From an uncultured Christensenellaceae bacterium (GTDB taxonomy: Bacteria; Bacillota; Clostridia; Christensenellales; UBA3700), in the NCBI GenBank assembly GCA_910588545.1, contig CAJUOU010000009.1, positions 1 to 27,866 of the forward strand: a stretch of DNA of 27,866 bases, written 5' to 3'. Position 1 is the first letter of the stretch, and each line of letters begins with the position of its first letter. A program made the translations under genes and the position numbers. A model generated the notes under the pieces. It made no database searches. It was not told the DNA's origin and saw only the letters and a program-made list of their open reading frames with translations. Below, one piece after another: positions 13,190 through 21,091 of this stretch.

Positions 13190-15745
13190 ATGGAAAAACT
13201 TGTTTTATTGGATTCAAATAGTTTGCTTAATCGTGCTTTTTATGCTTTGCCGCCAATGAGTGCTGTTGACGGCAGACCTACTAATGCGGTGTACGGCTAT
13301 ATCAATATGTTGCTTAAAATTATATCGGAGACAAAACCAACTCACATAATTGCTACATTTGACGTAAAAGCACCGACTTTCAGAAAAAAAATGTATGACG
13401 GCTATAAGGCACAACGTAAACCAATGCCCGAGGACTTGGCTTTGCAACTTCCTATTATAAAGGAAGTGCTTAAGGCTATGAAAATAAATATTGTTACTCT
13501 TGAAGGGTACGAGGCGGACGATTTGATTGGCACACTTGCAAAAAGATGTCCTTTTGATACGATTATCGTAACAGGAGACCGTGACAGCTTGCAGTTGGTG
13601 TCGGATAGCACAAAAGTTTGGCTTACCAAAAAAGGCATTACCGAAATTGTGGAGTATGATATTGAAAGATTGGCGCAAGACGGACTTACTCCTAAAGGCG
13701 TGATAGATTTAAAGTCATTAATGGGAGATAGTGCGGACAATATCCCGGGTGTAAGCGGTGTTGGGGAAAAAACGGCTAAAACTTTGCTGGAAACTTACGG
13801 TAATCTTGATGGTGTCTATGCAAATATTGACCAAATAAAAGGCAAGTTGCAGGAAAAATTGATTGCAAACAAAGATATGGCATATTTATCTTACGAGCTT
13901 GCGACAATAAATGTAGATAGTCCTATTGATGTAAATCTTGACGATTGCAAAATAGCTGATTATATAAATAACGAAAGTATTGCAGTATTTAAAAAGCTGA
14001 ATTTTAAAACTATTGTAAATAGATTTGGGGATAAAGTGGCCGAAAGTGAGGAGGCTAATATTGTCGAAGAAGAAAGTGTGCCAACTTGCGAAAAAGTTGA
14101 AATAGAGGATTTGACACAGTTTAAAAGTGTGATTAAAAAACTCGAACAAGCAGCTTTTGTTTCCGTACATGTAGATAGTGATTGCGAAGTTTACGCCGAT
14201 GGTGTTTGCTATGTCATTAAAGTAAGTCAAGACTTGCTTGGCAGTGGTATCGACTTTTTTGAAATAGCGGACGAAATTAACAAATTGTTAAAAAATCAAG
14301 CCGTAAAAGTGATTTTGTACGATGCAAAAACCTGCTTTTATCAACTTAGGACGGAAAATGCAAATAATTTTGAGGATGTCGCATTAAAAGTTTACCTTTT
14401 GGATGCAAACAGAAACTATAAAAACATACAAGAAGTTTTGCAAGATTATAATGTAAGCAGCGATAGTATCAGCTATTCGTTAATGCTGCTAAACTCTATT
14501 GCTGACGATAAAATGGCTAAAATAGGCGTTGTGGATTTGTATAAAAATGTGGAATTACCGCTTGTCCGTGTACTTTACCAAATGGAACGTGAAGGTGTAC
14601 GAGTGGATATGGGGTTGCTTGAAGAGTTGCGAGTACAATTTGTCGATATTATAGCTGACCTTACAAATAAAATACTAGAGTTTAATGACGGCGTGGTATT
14701 TAATATAAATTCGCCAAAACAGTTGGGAGATTTCTTGTTTGCAAAGCTATGCTTAAAGCACGGCAAAAAAACTAAAACAGGATATTCTACCAATGTAGAG
14801 GTTTTGCAATCGCTTGTTGGCAGTCATCCTGTAATAGAATATATTTTGAAATATCGTGAAATAAACAAATTGCTTTCTACTTATATAGACGGGCTAAAGC
14901 CTTTGATAGTAAATGGCAGAGTTCATACAATTTTTAAACAAACGGTAGCAGCAACAGGCAGACTTAGCTCCACAGAGCCAAACTTGCAAAACATACCTGT
15001 ACGTAAAGCTGTAGGCAGAGAGCTTAGAAAAATGTTTATAGCAAGCGAAAACTGCAAAATCGTATGCGCGGACTATTCGCAAATCGAGCTTAGACTGATG
15101 GCACATTTTAGTGAGGACGAAAACCTTATAAAAGCATTCAATGACAATTTGGATGTGCATAAATTTACCGCAAGCCGTGCGTTCGGCGTGCCATTTGAAG
15201 AGGTAACTTCAGATATGCGTAGACGAGCAAAAGCGATAAACTTCGGTATAATTTACGGCATAAGTTCTTTTGGATTGTCAAATGACATTGGTATAAGCCC
15301 TTACGAGGCAAAACGCTTTATTGATAAATACTTTGAAATGTATCCTAAAGTGAAGCAATATATGGATAGTAATGTTGCTTTTGCAAAGGAGCATGGATAT
15401 ATTTCCACTCTTGCAGGACGAATTAGATATATCCCCGAAATTAATGTTTCCAACTTTCAAACGCGTTCATTTGGGGAGAGGATAGCAATGAATATGCCGC
15501 TTCAAGGCAGCAGCAGCGATATTATCAAAATGGCGATGATTGACGTTGCGGAAAAACTTGAAAAGCAAGGCTTAAAAGCAAAGCTTGTTTTGCAAGTACA
15601 CGATGAGTTGCTTATCGATTGTCCTGAAGAGGAAATTGATATAGTTCAAAAATTGGTAAAATCGAGCATGGAAAACATAGTATCGCTAAAAGTTAAATTG
15701 GATGTGGATATTTCGGTAGGCAATAATTGGTTGGAGGCTAAATAA
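13190..15745 (+). CDS. polA: DNA polymerase I
   Basis: An 851-residue family A polymerase for Okazaki-fragment processing and repair. Residues 1 to ~290 are the 5'-3' exonuclease/flap domain (LLDSNSLLNRAFYALP, EGYEADDLIGTLA, VTGDRDSLQL, LMGDSADNIPGVSGVGEKTA). Residues ~300-460 occupy the 3'-5' exonuclease position but lack the DxE metal motif (VSVHVDSDCEVYADG), so proofreading is probably absent, as in Bacillus-type Pol I. The polymerase motifs are DYSQIELRL (A, near 627), RRRAKAINFGIIYG (B, near 676) and LVLQVHDELLID (C, near 799). Stop and start overlap with coaE (TAATG), a gene pairing often seen in Firmicutes. Confidence 0.97.
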   Translation: MEKLVLLDSNSLLNRAFYALPPMSAVDGRPTNAVYGYINMLLKIISETKPTHIIATFDVKAPTFRKKMYDGYKAQRKPMPEDLALQLPIIKEVLKAMKINIVTLEGYEADDLIGTLAKRCPFDTIIVTGDRDSLQLVSDSTKVWLTKKGITEIVEYDIERLAQDGLTPKGVIDLKSLMGDSADNIPGVSGVGEKTAKTLLETYGNLDGVYANIDQIKGKLQEKLIANKDMAYLSYELATINVDSPIDVNLDDCKIADYINNESIAVFKKLNFKTIVNRFGDKVAESEEANIVEEESVPTCEKVEIEDLTQFKSVIKKLEQAAFVSVHVDSDCEVYADGVCYVIKVSQDLLGSGIDFFEIADEINKLLKNQAVKVILYDAKTCFYQLRTENANNFEDVALKVYLLDANRNYKNIQEVLQDYNVSSDSISYSLMLLNSIADDKMAKIGVVDLYKNVELPLVRVLYQMEREGVRVDMGLLEELRVQFVDIIADLTNKILEFNDGVVFNINSPKQLGDFLFAKLCLKHGKKTKTGYSTNVEVLQSLVGSHPVIEYILKYREINKLLSTYIDGLKPLIVNGRVHTIFKQTVAATGRLSSTEPNLQNIPVRKAVGRELRKMFIASENCKIVCADYSQIELRLMAHFSEDENLIKAFNDNLDVHKFTASRAFGVPFEEVTSDMRRRAKAINFGIIYGISSFGLSNDIGISPYEAKRFIDKYFEMYPKVKQYMDSNVAFAKEHGYISTLAGRIRYIPEINVSNFQTRSFGERIAMNMPLQGSSSDIIKMAMIDVAEKLEKQGLKAKLVLQVHDELLIDCPEEEIDIVQKLVKSSMENIVSLKVKLDVDISVGNNWLEAK

Positions 15746-16320
15746 TGAAAAAAATCGCCGTAACAGGTGGGATAGCAAGCGGCAAGTCGGTTGTTTGTGA
15801 AATTATCGAAAAACTCGGCTATACGGTTATTTATACGGATAAAATAAATAGTGAGTTGCTAACGGACATGGAGTATCAAAAAAAATTGGCTTTGATTTTT
15901 CCGTCTGCAGTTAAAAACGGTATTGTTGATAAAAAATATATTAGAAATGAAATTTTGCAAGACGATAGTAAAAGGCTTGCTTTAAATACACTTGCACATA
16001 GCGAAATTAAAGCTCGTGTGCTTAATTTGTTGAATAAAGTCGACGCAAAAGCGATTTTTGTAGAAATTCCACTTATTGTGGAAAGTGGTATGAAAGATTG
16101 TTTTGACCAAATTTGGTGTGTAGTTGCGGATATTGATACAAAAATCAAGCGCATTGAAAAACGTGATAATGTAAGTAGCATAGACGCACAAAAAATCATT
16201 CAATGTCAAAAAAAAGATAATGAGTTGATATCGCTTTCCGACATTGTGATTGAAAATAACGGGGATTTAAATAAACTTAAAGAAGAAGTTGGTAGACTAA
16301 TATGTACAGCGATAAAATAA
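15745..16320 (+). CDS. coaE: Dephospho-CoA kinase
   Basis: A 191-residue P-loop kinase for the last step of coenzyme A synthesis: phosphorylating the 3'-OH of dephospho-CoA with ATP. The P-loop is GGIASGKS at residues 8-15. IFVEIPLIVESGM is the conserved LVxPLL-like segment, and the helical lid contains KRIEKRD. Normal length for the family. It overlaps polA by one base and the next gene by 19 bases, so the three genes are surely co-transcribed. Confidence 0.92.
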   Translation: MKKIAVTGGIASGKSVVCEIIEKLGYTVIYTDKINSELLTDMEYQKKLALIFPSAVKNGIVDKKYIRNEILQDDSKRLALNTLAHSEIKARVLNLLNKVDAKAIFVEIPLIVESGMKDCFDQIWCVVADIDTKIKRIEKRDNVSSIDAQKIIQCQKKDNELISLSDIVIENNGDLNKLKEEVGRLICTAIK

Positions 16321-16709
16321 TGGAGCATTTTATGTGCCCTCAAAATGCGTATTATATGCAGGACAGTGATGCCGAGGGAGAATATGGCGACGAAGGTTGC
16401 GGTGATAAGGTTGTTTGTTATATTAAAGTAAGGGATAATGTACTTGCAGAAGTGAGCTATTTGGTTTACGGTTGTGCAACTTCCATTGCATGTGCAAGTA
16501 TGATGTCTGTTTTGGCAAAAGGTAAAACTATTGAAGAGGCAAGCAAAATAACCGAACAAATGGTGGATGACGAGCTTGGCGGACTTCCTCCGCTAAAAAA
16601 GCATTGTTCGAATCTTGGTGTTGGTGCGTTAAGGTATGCAATAGCTGATTATAATTATCGTAAAAACAACTACAAACCAAAGCCTTATATTGATACAAAT
16701 AAAAAATAA
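16302..16709 (+). CDS. IscU/NifU N-domain-like iron-sulfur scaffold protein
   Basis: A 135-residue protein with the three scaffold cysteines of the IscU fold: Cys33 in EGCGD with Asp35, Cys58 in YGCATSIACASMM, and Cys102 in KKHCSNLGVGALRYAI. The opening YSDKIMEHFMCPQN matches the Y(S/T)xxVxxHFxxPxN start of the family. It would assemble or carry Fe-S clusters. The acidic stretch DSDAEGEYGDEG in place of the usual linker resembles the NifU-like proteins of anaerobic Clostridia. No cysteine desulfurase is adjacent. The start overlaps coaE, and a terminator follows. Confidence 0.88.
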   Translation: MYSDKIMEHFMCPQNAYYMQDSDAEGEYGDEGCGDKVVCYIKVRDNVLAEVSYLVYGCATSIACASMMSVLAKGKTIEEASKITEQMVDDELGGLPPLKKHCSNLGVGALRYAIADYNYRKNNYKPKPYIDTNKK

Positions 16710-16721
16710 TATAGTAAATTT

Positions 16722-16755
16722 GACTATGTACGTATTTCGTTCATAGTCTTTTTTT
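16722..16755 (+). terminator. Terminator of the polA-coaE-IscU operon
   Basis: GACTATG (16722-16728) pairs with CATAGTC (16742-16748), extended inside by ACG/CGT after one T-T mismatch, then seven T (16749-16755). Confidence 0.85.
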
Positions 16756-16784
16756 AAGAAAAATAATTTTTTTTCAAAAAACTA

Positions 16785-16815
16785 TTGACTTGGACTTAAC
16801 TCCAAGGTGTATAAA
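16785..16815 (+). promoter_or_regulatory. MerR-type promoter/operator
   Basis: TTGACT (16785-16790) and TATAAA (16810-16815) are 19 bases apart, the over-long spacer typical of MerR-activated promoters. Between them lies the dyad CTTGGA-CTTAAC-TCCAAG (16789-16806). AAGGAGG and ATG of a truncated merR follow. Confidence 0.85.
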
Positions 16816-16834
16816 TATAAAAAGGAGGTAAAAT

Positions 16835-16894
16835 ATGAAAATAAATGAAGTTGTAAAAAAATTGAATATATCTATGCAAAAAATAACGGCGTAA
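16835..16894 (+). pseudogene. merR-family regulator, 5' remnant (19 codons)
   Basis: ATG 16835 with a strong AAGGAGG encodes MKINEVVKKLNIS, the standard opening of a MerR helix-turn-helix (compare MKIxEVAKxLxIS), then drifts and stops at 16892-16894. The recognition helix and the rest of the regulator are gone. The DNA from about 16863 reads, in another frame, as part of a CMD domain, so a deletion has joined two genes. Confidence 0.75.
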
Positions 16895-16905
16895 CTAAAG
16901 TAGAA

Positions 16906-17418
16906 ATGGCAGAAATAATCACACATGCTGCATTTTATGCAGGATGGCCGAATGCATGGGCAGTTTTTAAGCTGGCAAAAGAAGTTTATGCTGAGGACAA
17001 CACGATTGAATCACATGGTGGTATGTTTGGAATGGGCGAGCCAAACATTGCTTTTGCGAAATATTTTACAGGAAATTCTTATTTAAAACCACTTACGAAC
17101 CCAAAAGATTGTTCACTATTTTTGGCAAACGTTACTTTTGAGCCTAGTTGCAGAAATAATTGGCATATCCATCATTCTTCAAAAGGAGGTGGACAAATTT
17201 TGATTTGTATTGAAGGAGAGGGCTGGTATCAAGAGGAGGGAAAACCACCACAAAAACTTGTAATGGGGGATATTGTAACTATACCCGCAAATGTAAAGCA
17301 TTGGCACGGGGCGACAAAGGATAGTTGGTTTAGTCATATTGCTGTGGAAGTACCGGGTAAAAACACTGACAATGAATGGTGTGAAAAAGTTTCCGATGAG
17401 TATTATTATGTACTTTAG
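16906..17418 (+). pseudogene. Cupin protein, truncated CMD-cupin fusion
   Basis: 170 residues from ATG 16906. Residues 1-~30 (EIITHAAFYAGWPNAWAVFKLA) are the last helices of a carboxymuconolactone decarboxylase-like (CMD) domain. The frame extends upstream as YAKNNGVTKVEMAE, again CMD-like, to the junction with the merR stub. Residues ~55-170 are a complete cupin barrel: NWHIHHSSKGGGQILICIEGEGWYQEE with metal-binding His/His/Glu and PANVKHWHGA. In intact relatives a full CMD domain precedes the cupin. There is no good ribosome site for 16906, so translation may depend on coupling from the merR stub. The cupin may still fold and function; I class the gene as 5'-truncated. Confidence 0.7.
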
Positions 17419-17431
17419 ATTTTAATTGATA

Positions 17432-17460
17432 TTGATTTTTAAACTTTGATGTGTTATAAT
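17432..17460 (+). promoter_or_regulatory. Promoter of the aldo/keto reductase gene
   Basis: TTGATT (17432-17437), a 17-base spacer and TATAAT (17455-17460). Confidence 0.65.
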
Positions 17461-17507
17461 TTAATCATTTAAAATAAATTTAAATTTTAAAAAATTTGGA
17501 GATAAAT

Positions 17508-18614
17508 ATGTTTGAAGAAATAAAAAAGAATTTTGGTTTCGGTTGTATGCGACTACCTATGAAAGGGGGTAGGGTAGACAACAAACAATGTTGTCAAATG
17601 GTAGATTATTTTTTAGAGCAAGGTTTCAATTATTTTGATACCGCACATGGATATCTGTTGGGAATGAGTGAAAAGGCATTAAAAAAATGCTTGGTAGATA
17701 GGCATCCGAGAGATAGCTTTGTGCTAGCAAATAAATTGACAGAAAATTATTTTAAAAAAGAGCAAGATATCAAGCCATTTTTTGAAAAACAGCTAAAAAT
17801 TTGTGGCGTAGATTATTTTGACTTTTATCTTTTACATGCTCAAAACTCTGAAAATTATAAAAAGTACAAAAAATGTAATGCGTATGAACAAGTTTTTGAA
17901 CTTAAAAAAGCAGGTAAAATCAAACACGTTGGGTTGTCATTTCATGACACTGCCGATGTTTTAGATATGATATTAACTGAATATCCCAATGTTGAATTTG
18001 TGCAAATTCAACTTAATTACATAGATTACAATAGTCCTGCTGTACAAGGCAAAGAGTGTTATGAAGTTTGCAGAAAGCATAACAAGCCTGTAATTGTAAT
18101 GGAACCTGTAAAAGGTGGAACTTTGGTTAATTTGCCTGATGAGGCAAAAAGCATATTAAACAACTTAAATGGTGGCAGCCCTGCAACCTATGCAATAAGG
18201 TATACTGCATCATTCGATGGTGTCTTTATGACTTTGTCGGGTATGAGTAATATGGAACAAATGAAAGATAATATTTCCGCAATGAAAGACTTTAAACCTT
18301 TAAATGAAGAGGAAACTAACGCTATAAATGCTGTTTGCGATGTGTTGAACAAGGCAAACCTTATTCCTTGCACTGCTTGTAGATATTGCATTGAGGGCTG
18401 TCCGAAAAATATATTGATACCTGATATTTTCTCATTGATGAACATAAAAAATTTGGGTAAAGATTGGAATCCGGGGTTTTATTATGACTCTGTGTGTACA
18501 CGTAATCATGGTAAGGCAAAAGATTGTATAGGTTGCGGTAAGTGTGAACATATATGCCCACAGCATTTACATATTAGAGATTTGCTAAAAAAAGTATCAA
18601 AAGAATTTGACTGA
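17508..18614 (+). CDS. Aldo/keto reductase with C-terminal 2[4Fe-4S] ferredoxin domain
   Basis: A 368-residue oxidoreductase. The AKR tetrad is complete: Asp44 and Tyr49 (NYFDTAHGYLLG), Lys76 (VLANKLTE) and His110 (FYLLHAQNSE). The barrel continues to about residue 270. The C-terminus holds two clusters of cysteines, CTACRYCIEGCP and, some 50 residues later, CIGCGKCEHICP, typical of bacterial ferredoxin-type 4Fe-4S modules, so electrons may pass between nicotinamide-bound substrate and ferredoxin. ATG 17508 is preferred over an in-frame TTG at 17496 because TGGAG lies between them. It is followed by an ECF S component and a DUF1893 gene. The substrate is unknown. Confidence 0.9.
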   Translation: MFEEIKKNFGFGCMRLPMKGGRVDNKQCCQMVDYFLEQGFNYFDTAHGYLLGMSEKALKKCLVDRHPRDSFVLANKLTENYFKKEQDIKPFFEKQLKICGVDYFDFYLLHAQNSENYKKYKKCNAYEQVFELKKAGKIKHVGLSFHDTADVLDMILTEYPNVEFVQIQLNYIDYNSPAVQGKECYEVCRKHNKPVIVMEPVKGGTLVNLPDEAKSILNNLNGGSPATYAIRYTASFDGVFMTLSGMSNMEQMKDNISAMKDFKPLNEEETNAINAVCDVLNKANLIPCTACRYCIEGCPKNILIPDIFSLMNIKNLGKDWNPGFYYDSVCTRNHGKAKDCIGCGKCEHICPQHLHIRDLLKKVSKEFD

Positions 18615-18670
18615 TAATAAATAACCCGTCGAAAATCGAGGTTAAATAGTAAATTAATTAAGGAGTAATT

Positions 18671-19255
18671 ATGATAGAAAGCGTTTTGACAAAAAAACAA
18701 ATGACATTTAAAACAAAAATAACTATAAAAAGTTTGATAAGCATTGCTATTGTAGCACTTGCCGTTGGATTTCCTCAACTAGTGCACTTAATTGCAGGCG
18801 CTACAGGTGGTGCAAGTTGGCTACCAATGTATTTGCCTGTTTTGCTTGGTGGATGCCTCCTTGGTACTTTATGGGGGCTTGGCGTGGGAGTAGTATCTCC
18901 TATTATTAGCTTTTTAATAACTTTAGCGGCAGGAAATCCAATGCCGACACTTGAAAGACTACCTTATATGGTAGTTGAACTTGCAGTTTTTGCAATAGTA
19001 ACAGGTATGTTTTCAAAACAAATTATTAAAAATGATGTATTTGCTTTTTTAGCAGTAATATTAGCGTTTGTTGTTGGAAGGGCAACCTTTTTAATGACAG
19101 CCGCAATTTTGCAGCCTGTATTTGGTTTAACCGTACAAATGGTTTGGACACAAATAAAAACAGGACTTATTGCTGTTGCAGTTCAAATAGTTATTGTGCC
19201 AATAATTGTTATACTTTTAAAGCACTTGATGATAAAAAGAGGTTTTAATGAGTGA
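18671..19255 (+). CDS. ECF transporter S component
   Basis: A 194-residue integral membrane protein with about six hydrophobic segments. The block GASWLPMYLPVLLGGCLLGTLWGLGVGVVSP is characteristic of ECF substrate-specific (S) components, which bind a vitamin or similar micronutrient and work with shared EcfA/A'/T subunits encoded elsewhere. The substrate cannot be inferred. AAGGAG (18660-18665) sets the start. The last 8 bases overlap the DUF1893 gene, so these two are translationally linked, and the Fe-S aldo/keto reductase just upstream is probably in the same transcript. Confidence 0.85.
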   Translation: MIESVLTKKQMTFKTKITIKSLISIAIVALAVGFPQLVHLIAGATGGASWLPMYLPVLLGGCLLGTLWGLGVGVVSPIISFLITLAAGNPMPTLERLPYMVVELAVFAIVTGMFSKQIIKNDVFAFLAVILAFVVGRATFLMTAAILQPVFGLTVQMVWTQIKTGLIAVAVQIVIVPIIVILLKHLMIKRGFNE

Positions 19256-19664
19256 TTTGGAAAATGCAAAAATAGCACTTAATGGACATACTATTGCGCT
19301 TTGTAAAGGCGACAAAATTTTGACAAGTGACAAAAAAGGCATTACCCCTATGGTCGAGTTTATTGATAGTGGGATAAATTTAAAGGGATATTCTGTAGCC
19401 GATTTAATCGTTGGAAAAGCTGTTGCTATGCTATACGTTAAAGCGGGAATAGTTGCTGTGTATGCTAAAACTATTTCAAAACCCGCTATACAGGTACTAA
19501 AAAATAACCATATATCATTTTATTATGATATTTTGACAGATAAAATTATAAATAGAAAGGGTAATGACCTTTGCCCAATGGAAAAAGTGGTTTTGGATAT
19601 TGATAATGTTGATACAGCTTATCATTTAATTAAAAATAAATTAAAACAGTTGAAAAATAATTAA
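19248..19664 (+). CDS. DUF1893 (TM1506-like) protein
   Basis: A 138-residue soluble protein matching the DUF1893/TM1506 family, whose fold is cytidine-deaminase-like: GHTIALCKGDKILTSDKKGI, PMVEFIDSG, GYSVADLIVGKAVAMLYVKAGI and CPMEKVVLDID. Family members have no settled function. The Cys in CPME and the Asp/Gly/Lys block are the conserved features. It overlaps the ECF S component and sits two genes after the aldo/keto reductase; I recall this trio as recurring in Clostridia, which would suggest one small-molecule pathway. Confidence 0.85.
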   Translation: MSDLENAKIALNGHTIALCKGDKILTSDKKGITPMVEFIDSGINLKGYSVADLIVGKAVAMLYVKAGIVAVYAKTISKPAIQVLKNNHISFYYDILTDKIINRKGNDLCPMEKVVLDIDNVDTAYHLIKNKLKQLKNN

Positions 19665-19807
19665 TAAGTTTTTAGGATTGTAGGTATTAATAGTTGGTGT
19701 AATATTGCAAGATTGCAAATTTAATATAAAACATTTTAAATAGCGTTTTAAATTTTAGATTAGCTTAAATTTTGCAAATATCAAATCAATATAAATGGAG
19801 CAATTTT

Positions 19808-20602
19808 ATGTACAAAAAGTTTTTTAAATTGAATTATGGAGATAATAATTTTTGCAGACTTTATTTGCCAAATAAAAATTCTCATAATATACCTACAATT
19901 ATATATTGTCATGGGTGGACAAAACCTATTCAGGGTGGTGGAAGAATTTTAGGTGGTGCACCTAAAGCTGTCAGAGATTTAGCTATTAAAAACAATATGG
20001 CGTTTTTATCCTTTGACCAATTTGGGGAATACCGTACTTGGGGAGACAATAGATATTTTACACATGAAAGATGGGGCGAAGGTGTAAAAAATGTTTATGA
20101 CTACATAGTAAATAGCGGTTTGTCACATGATGGATTAATTGGTTGTTTTGGTATAAGCAGCGGTACTACTGCGGCATTCAGGATGGAGCAAAAGTATCAA
20201 AAACTTGCGTTTAATGTGTCAGTTGCTACTGCAATAAGCAACAATATTATCAATCCCGGTGGTCCAAGACAGTTTTATTTGGATAATAAGGAACATTTGG
20301 ATAATGGTGGATTAGTAAAGTATTGTGGTAAAAAAATTTCAAAACTATTTTTTGAAGATGATGATAAAAATCTTTGTATTGAGCATTTGGAAAAAGTAAA
20401 ATGTCCTACATTGTTTTTACAAGGGGCTCTTGACAATGATAGACGTAAACAAGATGCTTTAGATGGATTTAATTTTTTAAAGGAGAACGGCATTTATACT
20501 GAATATTTTTTGGTAGAAGGTGGGGGGCATGGTTTGGAACAAAAAGCAAAACTATGTGCAGAAAAGACGATTGATTTTATAAAAAGAGTTTTAAAAATTT
20601 AA
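19808..20602 (+). CDS. Alpha/beta hydrolase
   Basis: A 264-residue cytoplasmic serine hydrolase of the prolyl-oligopeptidase/dienelactone-hydrolase-like group. Visible: strand-loop TIIYCHGWTKP (oxyanion region), nucleophile Ser117 in GCFGISSGTTA (GxSxG), Asp209 in LFLQGALDNDRR and His241 in VEGGGHG, forming a complete triad. No signal peptide. ATG 19808 is chosen because ATGGAG (19795-19800) precedes it; an in-frame upstream extension to 19772 is low-complexity. The gene stands alone between a 143-base gap and a bidirectional terminator. The substrate is unknown. Confidence 0.88.
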   Translation: MYKKFFKLNYGDNNFCRLYLPNKNSHNIPTIIYCHGWTKPIQGGGRILGGAPKAVRDLAIKNNMAFLSFDQFGEYRTWGDNRYFTHERWGEGVKNVYDYIVNSGLSHDGLIGCFGISSGTTAAFRMEQKYQKLAFNVSVATAISNNIINPGGPRQFYLDNKEHLDNGGLVKYCGKKISKLFFEDDDKNLCIEHLEKVKCPTLFLQGALDNDRRKQDALDGFNFLKENGIYTEYFLVEGGGHGLEQKAKLCAEKTIDFIKRVLKI

Positions 20603-20611
20603 GTTTGTGTA

Positions 20612-20642
20612 AAAAACAACTTTGATATCAAAAGTTGTTTTT
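20612..20642. terminator. Bidirectional terminator after the hydrolase gene
   Basis: AAAAACAACTTT (20612-20623) pairs with AAAGTTGTTTTT (20631-20642) over 12 bp with a 7-base loop. T-runs exist on both strands, so it would also stop leftward transcription from the promoter at 20879-20908. Confidence 0.8.
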
Positions 20643-20837
20643 ACGCTTTAAAATGCGGTAATAATTTTATATTATTTGTAGTGATAATTTTTATGGTTAA
20701 ACGTACCGAAAAAGTAATTGTAATAACAACTATCAATTACGTAAATGTTTTTTTACAAAATAAGTTCAATAATACAAAAAATAGCTCAAAAATCGGTATT
20801 ATTTTTTAAAAAAAATAAATAATTTAAAACAAAAAAA
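20643..20837. other. Intergenic, no gene; two weak hairpins
   Basis: No reading frame is supported. GTAATTG/CAATTAC (20714-20720/20734-20740) is followed seven bases later by a T-run. AATAATAC/GTATTATT (20768-20775/20796-20803) runs into T to 20807. Both could be weak terminators insulating the next unit. Confidence 0.4.
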
Positions 20838-21016
20838 GTACATAGAATAACAATAATCTATGTACTTTTTATATATTAATTATAGCAATAAAAGTAAATT
20901 TTTGTCAAGATATAAATAGATAAAAGGTAAAATATTATTTAAATTTTATATTTTATTTACAATCGACATACTAAATCAAGCCGTTTATGTACATAAATTA
21001 TTGTTATTCTATGTAC
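20838..21016. repeat. Putative invertible promoter segment 2 (28-bp inverted repeats)
   Basis: Left arm 20838-20865 and right arm 20989-21016 are reverse complements at 27 of 28 positions, again 123 bp apart. The left arm is GTACATAGA-ATAACAATAA-TCTATGTAC and the right arm's first half-site is GTACATAAA. The half-sites match those of the segment at 8798-8974 while the central bases differ between loci. A consensus promoter inside points left, away from the downstream gene, with the same 13-base gap to the left arm. No recombinase is encoded nearby. Inversion would put its -10 at 20970-20975 facing the lipoprotein gene. Confidence 0.72.
20879..20908 (-). promoter_or_regulatory. Promoter inside invertible segment 2, OFF orientation
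   Basis: Minus strand: TTGACA (20908-20903), an 18-base spacer and TATAAT (20884-20879); both hexamers are perfect. The sequence around it resembles that of segment 1 (TTAC-TTTTA-GCT before the -10 in each). Confidence 0.78.
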
Positions 21017-21034
21017 AAACTAGTTGATAAAATA

Positions 21035-21063
21035 TTGATTATTTTTTATATTAATGTTATAAT
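21035..21063 (+). promoter_or_regulatory. Fixed promoter of the lipoprotein gene, outside the inverted repeats
   Basis: TTGATT (21035-21040), a 17-base spacer and TATAAT (21058-21063) with a TG extended -10. It means this gene can be read even with the upstream segment in the OFF orientation. Confidence 0.6.
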
Positions 21064-21091
21064 TAATTATAAATTTAACTTAGGTGAAATT

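Noticed and set aside
13190..15745. Active 3'-5' proofreading domain in Pol I
   Set aside because: The DxE-type metal-binding motif is missing at the expected position, so only the 5' nuclease and polymerase activities are claimed.
20838..21016. CRISPR-like array or long terminator hairpin
   Set aside because: There are only two arms, inverted and 123 bp apart, without direct repeats or spacers of even length and without a U-tract.
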